In this document: piece by piece, positions 27,146 through 35,274 of the stretch | Numbering within the stretch: the stretch's first letter is position 1 | Layout: each line of letters opens with the position of its first letter | NCBI GenBank assembly: GCA_903970435.1 | Contig: CAJCIS010000048.1 | Span: 1 to 36,490 of the forward strand | DNA from: Acidobacteriota bacterium | GTDB lineage: Bacteria; Pseudomonadota; Alphaproteobacteria; Acetobacterales; Acetobacteraceae | Direction of reading: 5' to 3' | Length of the DNA stretch: 36,490 bases | Made by a program: the position numbers and the translations under genes | The notes under the pieces: generated by a model | The model's database searches: none | Told to the model about the DNA's origin: nothing | What the model saw: the letters and a program-made list of their open reading frames with translations, nothing else

Positions 27146-27200
27146 TGGGAGACGTCGTCCGTCCGCGATCCTGCTGTCCCGCCGTGCTTTATGGGTGGGA
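27130..27200 (+). promoter_or_regulatory. Predicted riboswitch expression platform (Shine-Dalgarno sequestering hairpin)
   Basis: TCCCGCC (27177-27183) can pair with GGTGGGA (27194-27200), which overlaps the Shine-Dalgarno-like GGGTGGGAGG of the receptor gene. The same GTCCCGCC can alternatively pair with GGCGGAGGGAC (27130-27140), the 3' part of the aptamer. These exclusive pairings suggest translational control: with TPP the aptamer holds 27130-27140 and the site is masked. No T tract is seen, so transcription termination is less likely. Pairings were found by eye. Confidence 0.5.
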
Positions 27201-27219
27201 GGCGTCGATTTTGCTGAAT

Positions 27220-29586
27220 ATGAAATGGAGACCAGCACGCGGCACGGTGGCTTGCCTCGTCGCCGCCTTCATGGCGCCGCCCGTAGCCACGCTCGCACAA
27301 ACGGTTCCGCCGCCGCCGGAAAAGCAAACCCCCGAAAAAGTGATCGTGCGCGCGCCATTACGATCCGCCACAGGCGTCACCGGAACCGCCCCCGGCGGCG
27401 GCCTCATTTCCGAGGAGACCGTTCCGAAATCGCAAAGCACTGTCTCGGTGGATTTCATCGCCAAGCAGGTGCCCATCGCCAATAGCTTCAGCCTGCTGCA
27501 ACTCGCGCCCGGCGCCAACAGCGCCACCGCCGACCCGTACGGCCTCAGCCCCAATGTCAACATCACGTTACGCGGCCTTAACGGCGACGAAGTGGCCTAC
27601 CTTCTCGAAGGCGCGCCGCTGAACGACATCGGCTATTATTCCGGTTATCCCAGCCAGTGGGTGGACAGCGAGAATATCAAAACGATCGCCCTCGCGCAGG
27701 GCACCTCGGATCTCGACACACCCACCATCAACGCCACCGGCGGCCTGATCAACATCCAGTTGCGTGATCCCAGCCCCACGCCAGGTGGCCTGCTTGCCGC
27801 CAATTACGGTTCCTACAATTTGGTGCGCGGCTTTGCGCGCATCGATACCGGCCTGATCGGCGGCACCGGTGTCAGCGGATTTGTATCGTTCAGCCAAACC
27901 CAGGCCGACAACGACCGCGGCCCGGGCACCAACCACCGCCAGCACATCGACTACAAATTCACCAAGGATTTCGCCGACGGCAGCCACATTGCCGTCGTCG
28001 GATCCTACCACGACGCCATTCTGAGCAGCTATCCGCTGGTTTCTCTCGCCAACTGGAACGAATATGGCAAGGGCGGCCCCAATGTTTACGATTCGAGCTT
28101 CCATCCCGGCGACACCTATTACTGGAAACTCTACCAGCAACCCTGGCGTGACGTGCAAATCAGCGCACCCGCCCACATCGTTCTGACCGACGCACTCAGC
28201 CTCGATACCACCCCCTATTTCGAGCACGGCTTCGGCAACACGCCCTATGGCGATATCCTTTACAACACCGGCCAGGCGCAAGGCACGCAGCCGATCCCGT
28301 TCCTCAATCTGCCCAATGCGCAAAATGGCCAGGCGCTCGTCATGGGCGACTATATCGGCAATCAGTATCGTGCCGGTATCGTTTCAAAAATCACGGCGGA
28401 CTTCGGACCCAACACGCTGGTCGCCGGCTGGTGGTACGACTATGCGGACGATTACGACCCGGAACCTTTCACCCAGGTAAGCCCCGCCGGCGAACCTGCC
28501 AGCGTGTGGGGATTTCCCTTCACCATCAAAACCCCCAGCGGCACCAATTTCTCCACCCAGGAAGCCCACACCATCGAACAGGCGAACGTCTTGTTTCTGG
28601 CCGACACGCTCAGCCTGCTCGACAACACCCTGCAAGTCGATGCGGGCCTGAAATACGCCATGGTCAACCGCAACGGCACCAACGGCCTGCCCGGCCCGCA
28701 ATACAAGGTGGGCCTGAACAGCAGCGAAATGCTGCCGCGCGCCGCCATCCGCTACAAGCTGACACAAACGCAACAGCTATTCGCCAGCGTCTCCACCAAC
28801 TTCCGCTCGCCGGTGGAATATGTCCTGTATAACAGCTACGACGGCTTCGGCAATCTGTACAGCAAGGGCACAAACCAGGCCGACGAATACGCCATCTCCG
28901 AAGAACTCGGCTACCGCTACCAGGGCAAGGCTCTCGACGCCGCCATCACCTTCTTCAACTACAATTTCACCAATCGCCAGGTCGCCACCACCATCGACGA
29001 AGGCGGCGCGCTGATCGGCTCCAACATCAACGCCGGCGGCCAAACCTCCCGCGGCGTGGACGCCGAGCTGGGCCTGCGCCCTGTCCAGCACTGGCGCCCC
29101 TACATCTCCGCCGAATATCTGCACGCCACCATCGACAACGATTTCGCCACCGCGGCGACCAACCAGGCCGGCCAGGCAACGACCGACTATCTCCCCACCC
29201 AGGGCAAAATCGCCGTCCGCAGCCCCGCTTTCCAGGGCGCCATCGCACTCGATTACGACAACGGCACGTATTTCGGGAATATCGCGGTGAAATACGTCAG
29301 CAGCCAATACGCCACCTTCATGGACGACGAAAAAATCCCAGGCCACACCCAGGCCGACGCCACGCTCGGCTTTCGCCTGCCCGACATCGGCGCCGTGCAC
29401 CACCCCGAAGCCCGGCTGAATTTCATCAACCTCACCGACGCCAAATTCCTCTCCGGCGTCGCCACCGTCACCCCCAACGCGCTTGACACGGTGGGCCGCA
29501 ATGGCGGCACCGTCGCCGGCAGTTCGCCCAGCTTCTATATAGGCCCCGGATTTGCCGCCGTGCTCACGCTGGTCGCCGGCTTTTGA
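27220..29586 (+). CDS. TonB-dependent receptor for thiamine or a thiamine precursor
   Basis: 788 residues from the ATG at 27220; a TTG at 27211 sits at better distance from GGGAGG (27196-27201) and could be the real start. The signal peptide is MKWRPARGTVACLVAAFMAPPVATLAQ, cleaved near ALAQ-type residues (quoted here in two parts by position 1-20 and 21-27). Then come a TonB box (EKVIVRAP), a plug with NITLRGLNGDEVAYLLEGAPLND, and a long beta-barrel ending in Phe (LVAGF). The TPP riboswitch directly upstream identifies the ligand as thiamine-related, by established logic of riboswitch control. It works with an inner-membrane ABC system, here very likely ThiXYZ in the same cluster. Different in sequence from the receptor at 14717-17248. 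Confidence 0.93.
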   Translation: MKWRPARGTVACLVAAFMAPPVATLAQTVPPPPEKQTPEKVIVRAPLRSATGVTGTAPGGGLISEETVPKSQSTVSVDFIAKQVPIANSFSLLQLAPGANSATADPYGLSPNVNITLRGLNGDEVAYLLEGAPLNDIGYYSGYPSQWVDSENIKTIALAQGTSDLDTPTINATGGLINIQLRDPSPTPGGLLAANYGSYNLVRGFARIDTGLIGGTGVSGFVSFSQTQADNDRGPGTNHRQHIDYKFTKDFADGSHIAVVGSYHDAILSSYPLVSLANWNEYGKGGPNVYDSSFHPGDTYYWKLYQQPWRDVQISAPAHIVLTDALSLDTTPYFEHGFGNTPYGDILYNTGQAQGTQPIPFLNLPNAQNGQALVMGDYIGNQYRAGIVSKITADFGPNTLVAGWWYDYADDYDPEPFTQVSPAGEPASVWGFPFTIKTPSGTNFSTQEAHTIEQANVLFLADTLSLLDNTLQVDAGLKYAMVNRNGTNGLPGPQYKVGLNSSEMLPRAAIRYKLTQTQQLFASVSTNFRSPVEYVLYNSYDGFGNLYSKGTNQADEYAISEELGYRYQGKALDAAITFFNYNFTNRQVATTIDEGGALIGSNINAGGQTSRGVDAELGLRPVQHWRPYISAEYLHATIDNDFATAATNQAGQATTDYLPTQGKIAVRSPAFQGAIALDYDNGTYFGNIAVKYVSSQYATFMDDEKIPGHTQADATLGFRLPDIGAVHHPEARLNFINLTDAKFLSGVATVTPNALDTVGRNGGTVAGSSPSFYIGPGFAAVLTLVAGF

Positions 29587-29665
29587 AAGGAAAAGGAAGA
29601 ATGTTCTTTTCTGAAGAAAAGAACCAAAAGACTTTTGCTCTTGGCGCAATCCCCGACTTATCGGT
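29587..29665 (+). repeat. Dispersed hairpin repeat, copy 8, left arm of a perfect inverted pair
   Basis: It follows the receptor stop with a purine-rich box, then the core at 29603-29636 and the conserved tail (CTCTTG..GCAATCCCC, then GACTTATCGG). Hairpin closing pair is C-G. The core is an exact reverse complement of the core at 29699-29732. Confidence 0.9.
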
Positions 29666-29698
29666 GTTGGCTCCCACCGTTCGTGCAGCCGAACAGAT

Positions 29699-29746
29699 AA
29701 AAGTCTTTTGGTTCTTTTCTTCAGAAAAGAACGACTTTCTTTGCTC
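29699..29746 (-). repeat. Dispersed hairpin repeat, copy 9, right arm of the inverted pair
   Basis: Core 29699-29732, reverse orientation, ending 14 bp before the start codon of the binding-protein gene. The trailing CTTTCTTTGCTC is the pyrimidine side of the purine box seen in other copies. Perfect complement to copy 8 over 34 bp, with 62 bp between. Confidence 0.9.
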
Positions 29747-30682
29747 ATGCCACTAACCCGCCGCCGCCTGGGCCTGCTCGCCGCCGCCGCCGCCGCCGCC
29801 GCGCCGGATCGCCTCACAATCCTGCTCGACTGGTTCATCAATCCCAATCACGCCCCCATCTTGGTTGCGCAACAAACCGGCGCCTTCGCCCGCCAGAACC
29901 TCGCCGTCGAGCTGATCGCCCCCGCCGACACCAGCATGCCGCCCAAACTCGTCGCCGCCGGCCACGCCGATATCGGCCTGACCGACCAGCCGCACTTCCA
30001 CGAACAAATCGCCGGCGGCCTGCCTCTGCTGCGCATCGGCGCCCTCATCGACCGCCCGCTCGCCACCCTGGTCGCGCTGCGCCGCAACGGCATTACCTCC
30101 ATCGCCTCGCTCCGCGGCAAACGCATCGGCCACGGCCCCGGCGACGCCGAACGCGCCATGGTCGGCGCCATGCTGGCCCGCGGCGGCGTTGCCCTGGCCG
30201 ACGTTGAGATGATCGATGTCGGCGAACAACTCACCGTGGCCCTCCTGATCGGCCAGGTCGACGCCGTTACCGTCTACCGCAACTTCGAATTGCTCGAACT
30301 GCGCAGCACCGGCGCCGAGCCGATCGCTTTCGACTATGAAACCAACGGCGTCCCCTGGTTCGAGGAACTCATCTTCGTCACCGCCACGCGGCGCGCCGCC
30401 GACCCCCGCCTGCCCCGCTTCCTCACCGCCGTGCACGAAGGCGCCGCGCGCCTCCGCACCGACCCCGAAGCCGCCTGGCAACTTTGCGCCACCGCCCAAC
30501 GCGACCTGCAAACACCCCTGAACCACGCCGCCTGGCGCGCCACCGTGCCCTACTTCGCCGCCGATCCGTTCGCGCTTGACACCGCCCGCTACGCCGCTTT
30601 TGCCGCGTTTCTGGCGCGGAGCGGCATCATCCCGGGGGCGCCGGCGGTCGGCAGCTATACGCGGGTGCTGCGGGCGGGGTGA
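29747..30682 (+). CDS. thiY: THI5/NMT1-like periplasmic binding protein (ThiY-like)
   Basis: 311 residues from the ATG at 29747. The N-terminus MPLTRRRLGLLAAAAAAAAP is a signal sequence with a twin-arginine look. The mature part opens with the THI5/NMT1-family strand ILLDWFINPNHAPILVAQQTG, then LTDQPHFHEQIAGG, SIASLRGKRIGHGPG and a YRNFELLEL hinge, all expected for the ThiY/SsuA group of substrate-binding proteins. It likely binds hydroxymethylpyrimidine or a related precursor and delivers it to the permease and ATPase encoded at 24237-25741. It stands after the riboswitch-controlled receptor gene, so it may share that control if transcription passes the inverted hairpin pair. Confidence 0.87.
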   Translation: MPLTRRRLGLLAAAAAAAAPDRLTILLDWFINPNHAPILVAQQTGAFARQNLAVELIAPADTSMPPKLVAAGHADIGLTDQPHFHEQIAGGLPLLRIGALIDRPLATLVALRRNGITSIASLRGKRIGHGPGDAERAMVGAMLARGGVALADVEMIDVGEQLTVALLIGQVDAVTVYRNFELLELRSTGAEPIAFDYETNGVPWFEELIFVTATRRAADPRLPRFLTAVHEGAARLRTDPEAAWQLCATAQRDLQTPLNHAAWRATVPYFAADPFALDTARYAAFAAFLARSGIIPGAPAVGSYTRVLRAG

Positions 30683-30683
30683 G

Positions 30684-30737
30684 GTAAGGACAAAAAGTAG
30701 TTCTTTTTTGAAAAAAAGAACCAAAAAACTTTTGTCT
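30684..30737 (+). repeat. Dispersed hairpin repeat, copy 10
   Basis: Directly after the binding-protein stop, with core 30700-30734. It lies between that gene and the tRNA gene, and probably ends the thiamine transcript. Confidence 0.85.
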
Positions 30738-30787
30738 GTGGGGGTGGGTGGCGTATCGCCGTCGCCGGTGCTAATCCGCCGGCACGT

Positions 30788-30864
30788 CGGAGCGTAGCGC
30801 AGTCTGGTAGCGCATCAGTCTGGGGGACTGGGGGTCGTGGGTTCGAATCCCGCCGCTCCGACCA
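30788..30864 (+). tRNA. tRNA-Pro (anticodon GGG)
   Basis: 77 bases including an encoded CCA. The acceptor stem CGGAGCG (30788-30794) pairs with CGCTCCG (30854-30860). The D arm has GCGC/GCGC, the anticodon stem TCAGT/ACTGG encloses loop CTGGGGG with anticodon GGG at 30822-30824, and the T arm has GTTCGAATC. The discriminator base is A. GGG reads CCC/CCT proline codons. The 3' end lies two bases from the end of the convergent sulfotransferase gene. Confidence 0.96.
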
Positions 30865-30866
30865 TT

Positions 30867-32921
30867 TTAAGCAGCCCCTAAGCCGCCAAGCGCTTCCTTC
30901 AGCGGCCCGAGCCATGGTTCGAAATTGCGCCACTGCTCCAGCGCCTCGCGAAAGATCGGGCGGCGGACCTGTTCGGCGCTGGGCGTTACGACGGCGCGGT
31001 CGGTTTCCCAAAAGCGCAGGCAGCCTTCTTCGAAGGGCAGGCCGCAATAATCCAGCAGACGGCGGATTTCCGTTTCGGTATCCTCGACCAGGCGTTCATA
31101 CTGCACGAAATGAACGCGCCCCGGCAGAACTTCGTGGTAGTGCTCCATCATGCCGACATAGCCGGTGTAGTAACGGCCGATTTCGCCGAGATCATAGGAA
31201 AACGCGGCGTCGGTGGGCAGCAACTGCTTGAACATGGCGAAGCCGGCGGCCATCGGCGCGCGGCGTATGTCGATGATTTTCGCGTGCGGCAGGATCAGGT
31301 GGATCAGGCCGATATCGAGCCAGTTCCACGGCCGCTTGTCGATGAAATAGGGCCGCCCGGTTTGCCGCCACACGCCGGCGTTCTTGATGAAGCGCGCACC
31401 CAGCGCCGCCAATTCGTCCGGCGTCAGGTCCAGCACGCATTCCGGATAGGCCGTGGGCGTCACGATGCACCGGCTGAGCGTAAGTTCGCGGATGATGTCG
31501 CCCATCACCGGCAATTCGCGGGTGCCCTCGACCAGGCTGTGGCTGGCGAGAATTTGTTCCAGCAGCGTGGAGCCTGCGCGCGGCATGCCGACAACGAAAA
31601 TCGGCGTATCCGCGGCCGCCGGATCGGGTTTGTTTCCCGGTTTCTCCCCCGCGCGTGCGGCAAAAGTCTCTGCGGTAAACACCGCGCGGAGCCGGCGCAC
31701 GCGTTCCGCCGAGGCCTCCGGATCGTGGGCTTTCGAGGTATTGGCGACTTCCGCGCGAAACGCCCGCGCGCCGTCTTCGTAGGCGGCGAAGCTGCCGGCA
31801 AAATCCGCCCTGCGTTCCAGCGCGTGGCCGAGCGCATACGCCATGTGCCATCGGCCGGAATGATCGAGCGCGGTGCCGGCGAGATGCACGCGCATCGCCG
31901 CCACGTCCTCGTCGGTCAGATACGCTCCTTTCAGGTCCGCAAGCCCCCAGTAGGCGTCGCCATACGCCGGCGCCAGGGCGAGGCTTCTACGGTAGGCCTT
32001 CAGGCTCTCATCGCGGCGGCCGAGGAAGCGCAACGTGTTGCCGTAGGAGCGCCATGCCACCGCATTGCCCGGCTCGTCCTTGATGATCATTTCGAACAGA
32101 TCGATCGCTTCGTCGTACTTGCCGATCTGCACGAGGCAATCGACCAGGATCAGGCGATACTCCCGGTTATGCGGGTTGGCCGCGCGCAGCCGCTCGGCTT
32201 CGGCGGCCGCCTGCACATAGTTGCGCCGATCTTTCAGAAGGTTGGCGTAGTCATACCGCGCACGGGTGTAGCCCGGCGACAGATCCAGCGCGCGCTCCAG
32301 CAGCTTTTGCGCCGTAATGACGTCGTCGGCACGCCATTCGTACAGCGCCAGCAGCCGCATGGCGACGACATCGGTGGGGTCGCGGAACAGGCGATTGCGC
32401 AACAGCGTCATCTCGCGGCCCTCCGGCACATCGGCAAGTACTTCGCGCAGCTTGCGCTCGGCCTTGTCGATTTTCGCCGGCGAACGTTCGCCAGCCGCCT
32501 TCGGCCACGCCTTGCCGTCATCGTTGCCGATTCGATCGGCGGCTGCGACCGCCTCGGCCGCCGCCCGATCCTCGCCGGCCAACCGCAGCAACTCCGCCAG
32601 TTTGCGCCACGCGCGGGCGTGGCCGGGCGCCGATGACGTCGCCTCGCGGAGGCGCTCCAGCGCCGATCGGTGAAAGCCCATCGCGGCGCTGGTCAAACCC
32701 AGTTCATAAAGTTCCGCGGGCGTGTGGGTGCGGGCTCTCCGCGGCGGCTCCTCCTTCTCCGCCGTCGCTGCGGCGGGGCGCGGCGGCGGTGGGAGCGCAT
32801 CCAGGCGCACCGGCGATGCGGGAAAAAGGGCAGGGCGAACCGCGGGCGGCATGCGCACCGCGCTTCCGGCGAGGGTGAGTTCAGGCCCGGCTTGCAGAAG
32901 GGGTCGTCGCAGGTCTCGCAC
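30867..32921 (-). CDS. TPR-repeat sulfotransferase
   Basis: 684 residues; a start at Met24 (32852) is also plausible. The N-terminal half (about 67-390) is a series of TPR helices (for example AKLLERALDLSPGY-like and GNTLRFLGRRDESLKAYRRSLALAP). The C-terminal half (about 438-684) is a sulfotransferase domain with the 5'-phosphosulfate-binding loop VGMPRAGSTLLEQIL (444-458) and a 3'-phosphate-binding region near IDIRRAPMAAGFAMFKQLL. Enzymes of this family transfer sulfate from PAPS to an unknown acceptor, often a protein, lipid or glycan, with the TPR part holding a partner. The cysD-cysNC-cysQ operon in the window could supply PAPS and clear PAP. The acceptor cannot be told from sequence. Its stop abuts the tRNA-Pro gene from the other side. 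Confidence 0.9.
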   Translation of the reverse strand: MRDLRRPLLQAGPELTLAGSAVRMPPAVRPALFPASPVRLDALPPPPRPAAATAEKEEPPRRARTHTPAELYELGLTSAAMGFHRSALERLREATSSAPGHARAWRKLAELLRLAGEDRAAAEAVAAADRIGNDDGKAWPKAAGERSPAKIDKAERKLREVLADVPEGREMTLLRNRLFRDPTDVVAMRLLALYEWRADDVITAQKLLERALDLSPGYTRARYDYANLLKDRRNYVQAAAEAERLRAANPHNREYRLILVDCLVQIGKYDEAIDLFEMIIKDEPGNAVAWRSYGNTLRFLGRRDESLKAYRRSLALAPAYGDAYWGLADLKGAYLTDEDVAAMRVHLAGTALDHSGRWHMAYALGHALERRADFAGSFAAYEDGARAFRAEVANTSKAHDPEASAERVRRLRAVFTAETFAARAGEKPGNKPDPAAADTPIFVVGMPRAGSTLLEQILASHSLVEGTRELPVMGDIIRELTLSRCIVTPTAYPECVLDLTPDELAALGARFIKNAGVWRQTGRPYFIDKRPWNWLDIGLIHLILPHAKIIDIRRAPMAAGFAMFKQLLPTDAAFSYDLGEIGRYYTGYVGMMEHYHEVLPGRVHFVQYERLVEDTETEIRRLLDYCGLPFEEGCLRFWETDRAVVTPSAEQVRRPIFREALEQWRNFEPWLGPLKEALGGLGAA

Positions 32922-33144
32922 GTTCCGGTTCGTCTTTCATGGCATCGCCCCGAGCAATACCGCCCCGTTGGCGCTTTGACCACCGGCAAAGCGCGCGTCC
33001 CCTATTCTTCGCAAAAGCCGTCTTTCGCGGAAAAGGCGTTCGTCCTTGGCAGGAAAAGACCGGCGACACGGGCCGCCGGCCTTCCCGCAAGCAGAAACCG
33101 AACTTGCATCCCCGGCTGGCGCCGCGAATGCAGGCGGCTGCCCG

Positions 33145-33669
33145 CTATTGGGTAATGGCGATGTCGATGGTCGCCACCAGCTTCAGATTGTATCCCTGCC
33201 ATTTCTTCGCAACGAGATCTCCCTGCACCACGTCCTCGTCTCCCACCGCTTTCTTGGTCTCCAGCGTGTAATCGATATCCTGGAACGTGAAAGTAACGCC
33301 TGTGCAGCCTCCGATCGAGCCGGTGCTCGTACCGGTTCCGACTTTCGCATACATCGTCTTTTTCGGCAGGCCGGTCCATTTCTCTGTGGGCGGCTCACCG
33401 CAGGTGGACGAATTGTACCAGGTGTCGCCAAGAAGCAGGATCTTCTCCTTATAGTAGCTGCCCGTAGAAATATCCGCGCTGAACGTCTCGGTCACCGTGT
33501 AGTTCGTGTATTTCGGGTCACGGACGGGGCTCTTAACGTGCGCGGTCACTGGCATACCCTTGGCGGAAATCGCCAGGTGGATGTTCGGCGCCCGCTCCGC
33601 CGCCAGAGCCGGCGCCGCAAGCACGCTACACATGGCCACACTCGCAAGAAGAGTTGTTCGTAAAGTCAT
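33145..33669 (-). CDS. Small exported protein, unknown function
   Basis: 174 residues. A clear signal peptide (MTLRTTLLASVAMCSVLAAP, cleaved near ALAA-E25), then a mostly beta-type mature chain of about 150 residues with two cysteines (Cys90 and Cys122) that may form a disulfide. No family recognised. The start is supported by AGGGGA a few bases upstream. The neighbour on the same strand is 318 bp upstream, so it is probably transcribed alone. Likely periplasmic. Confidence 0.75.
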   Translation of the reverse strand: MTLRTTLLASVAMCSVLAAPALAAERAPNIHLAISAKGMPVTAHVKSPVRDPKYTNYTVTETFSADISTGSYYKEKILLLGDTWYNSSTCGEPPTEKWTGLPKKTMYAKVGTGTSTGSIGGCTGVTFTFQDIDYTLETKKAVGDEDVVQGDLVAKKWQGYNLKLVATIDIAITQ

Positions 33670-33987
33670 ATTGTGTCCCCTAAAGCATCGGGGGGCCATT
33701 CGATAACACGGCGCCATGCTTCAGAGCCGCGCGGTTTCACCCTGTGCCCCAGGGAGTGTAACCTGGACGTCATGGTTAACATGCGGTCACAAACAGGCAA
33801 CGGGAAAGAGTTCGATTTTGCAAAAAAATGTTGGCGCGCGGCACAGCGAGGGCCGCGGGCTTCATTGTTTCCTGGTGGCGCCACAAAATAGGGCAGGCCG
33901 GCATCAAATTTTGGAAACGACGGCGCGGGTCACGATTCGATGTGCTTCAATTTCCAGCGGCCGCCGTAGCCGCAACAGCCGAAGTCG
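33670..33987. other. Intergenic region between two small exported-protein genes
   Basis: 318 bp, upstream of the gene ending at 33145 (minus strand). It contains a short inverted repeat CCCTG-TGCCC-CAGGG (33740-33754) and, on the minus strand, TTAACCAT (33772-33779), which resembles a CtrA half-site. Neither is strong enough to call. No gene seen. Confidence 0.5.
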
Positions 33988-34584
33988 TTACTTACCCTCG
34001 TCGATGAGCCAGTTAATGGTGACTTTTCCATCCTGGGTTGTCTTCATTCTGGCCTTCACCTTCACGTGGGCGGCCGGCATGGCCGCATGATAGGCGCCAA
34101 TAATAGCCTGCGCGGCGGCCCGGAGCCGACTGTCGGGGAGGGCGTCGCCAGGTTTCAGGCCGGTCGCCGTTTCCAGGGCGGCGCCAGAAATTGTTTTGTC
34201 ACCCTCGAAATTTTGTGACGCAACACGCCGCGTCGCCTCGCCCGGCGCGGCATCGTTGCTCTTGAAGTCGAACAAGACCCACACGCGCCCGTTCTTCTCG
34301 GCCATGGTGGTGAACAATTGGCCGTCGATGTGCCGGGCTTTCAGGTCGACGCCGAGGGCCTTGGTGTCGGCCACGATATCGGCCTCGGTAACGCGGGCGC
34401 CTTCCTTATCCTTGAGTCGTGCCACCAACGCGTCCGGATCGACCCCTTTGACGCCACTCAGCCGGAACCCGTTCAATATATAGGTTCGCGGCGCTGCCGG
34501 AGGCGCGACGGGTGTCCCGGTGGCGACCCCGGCCGCGCATGAAGCCGCCAGCATGGCGGCCAGCCGTTTTCCCGATATCGTCAC
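33988..34584 (-). CDS. Exported protein with a POTRA-like domain
   Basis: 198 residues from a GTG start at 34584, chosen because GGGAGG lies a few bases upstream. The signal region (MTISGKRLAAMLAASCAAG) has a weak lipobox-like AASC, so it may be a lipoprotein. The mature chain has a POTRA-like pattern: YILNGFRLSGVKGVDPDAL, an ARLKDKEGARVTEADIVADTKAL helix pair, then strands with RHIDGQLFTTMAEKNGRVWVLFDF; a second, partial unit may follow (LKPGDALPDSRLRAAAQAII). POTRA domains occur in BamA/TamA, FhaC and FtsQ proteins. Here no beta-barrel follows, so it is a stand-alone periplasmic module of unknown role. Confidence 0.7.
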   Translation of the reverse strand: MTISGKRLAAMLAASCAAGVATGTPVAPPAAPRTYILNGFRLSGVKGVDPDALVARLKDKEGARVTEADIVADTKALGVDLKARHIDGQLFTTMAEKNGRVWVLFDFKSNDAAPGEATRRVASQNFEGDKTISGAALETATGLKPGDALPDSRLRAAAQAIIGAYHAAMPAAHVKVKARMKTTQDGKVTINWLIDEGK

Positions 34585-34649
34585 GTCCCCTCCCAAACGC
34601 CGCCGCGCCTCATTGCCAACCCCGATGTGCCGCGCTGCCACGGAAAAGT

Positions 34650-34686
34650 GCAAAAGTTTTTTGGTTCTTTTTTTCAAAAAAGAATT
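34650..34686 (-). repeat. Dispersed hairpin repeat, copy 11
   Basis: Core 34651-34685 in the divergent gap between the POTRA-like gene and the small exported-protein gene. The last arm reads AGAAT instead of AGAAC, breaking one pair. This is the only copy located in a divergent promoter region. Confidence 0.75.
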
Positions 34687-34808
34687 GCTTGGCCTGAAAT
34701 GAGCCGGCGGCCCATTGCACGACTGCGCGCACCGCCCTAGACCGAGGGAGTCGTCCGGCGGAACCATACGCGGACGCCGTCACACTCTATGTCCGGGAAA
34801 AGACAAAA

Positions 34809-35222
34809 ATGAAAACCTCAATCCAGAAAGCCTCGCTCGCCGCCGTCACGTTCATGCTGCTCGCAGGCTCGGCCAATGCGGCCAAACTGTGCAAGCTGAC
34901 CGGCAGTTACAGCGACGATTATGACTCGACAACATCGATCAAGGGCAAGAAAGGCACGATTCTCAATACCCTCATTTGCCCCACGGAATATACGTTCAAG
35001 ATTTCCGACGAGACCCAGACGGGCTTCAATGTCGCCGGCAAGAACAAGACGAAGTCCTGCGGCACCTTCAACGCCTCACTCACATTCATGGGCAGTTGTA
35101 ACGTGTTCGGCGGCACCGTGAATATCGACGGCACGCCTTATTCGGACACGTTCACCAAGGAAGGCGCGCCGGCACATCGGCAGCCGGCGATTCCCACGGG
35201 CCTCACCAAGGGCATGCAGTAA
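34809..35222 (+). CDS. Small cysteine-containing exported protein, unknown function
   Basis: 137 residues. Signal peptide MKTSIQKASLAAVTFMLLAG with cleavage near ANA-A25. The mature chain of about 112 residues has four cysteines (Cys28, Cys57, Cys84, Cys97), enough for two disulfides, and a beta-rich, Thr/Gly/Ser-rich sequence. A purine-rich GGGAAAAG lies upstream of the ATG. No family recognised. A strong hairpin follows the stop. It shares size, signal peptide and beta-like composition with the product at 33145, but I see no clear homology. Confidence 0.75.
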   Translation: MKTSIQKASLAAVTFMLLAGSANAAKLCKLTGSYSDDYDSTTSIKGKKGTILNTLICPTEYTFKISDETQTGFNVAGKNKTKSCGTFNASLTFMGSCNVFGGTVNIDGTPYSDTFTKEGAPAHRQPAIPTGLTKGMQ

Positions 35223-35231
35223 GGCTCCCGG

Positions 35232-35258
35232 GGGCGGCCTGGACGCACCAGGCCGCCC
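35232..35258 (+). terminator. Strong G/C hairpin after the small exported-protein gene
   Basis: Perfect 11-bp stem GGGCGGCCTGG (35232-35242) and CCAGGCCGCCC (35248-35258) with loop ACGCA, starting 9 bases after the stop. No T tract follows, so termination would be atypical or Rho-assisted, or the hairpin protects the mRNA 3' end. Confidence 0.6.
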
Positions 35259-35274
35259 TACCGCTGGTCGTGAC

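Noticed and set aside
29603-29732. Inverted 34-bp ends as an insertion sequence
   Set aside because: Only 62 bp lie between the arms, with no room for a transposase; target-site duplications were not evident, and each arm matches the dispersed repeat family.
33740-33754. CCCTG/CAGGG inverted repeat as a MerR-family operator
   Set aside because: Too short, no matching spaced -35/-10 boxes and no MerR-type gene nearby.
33772-33779. TTAACCAT (minus strand) as a CtrA site
   Set aside because: A single 8-base match in 36 kb is not strong evidence; no second half-site at the right distance.
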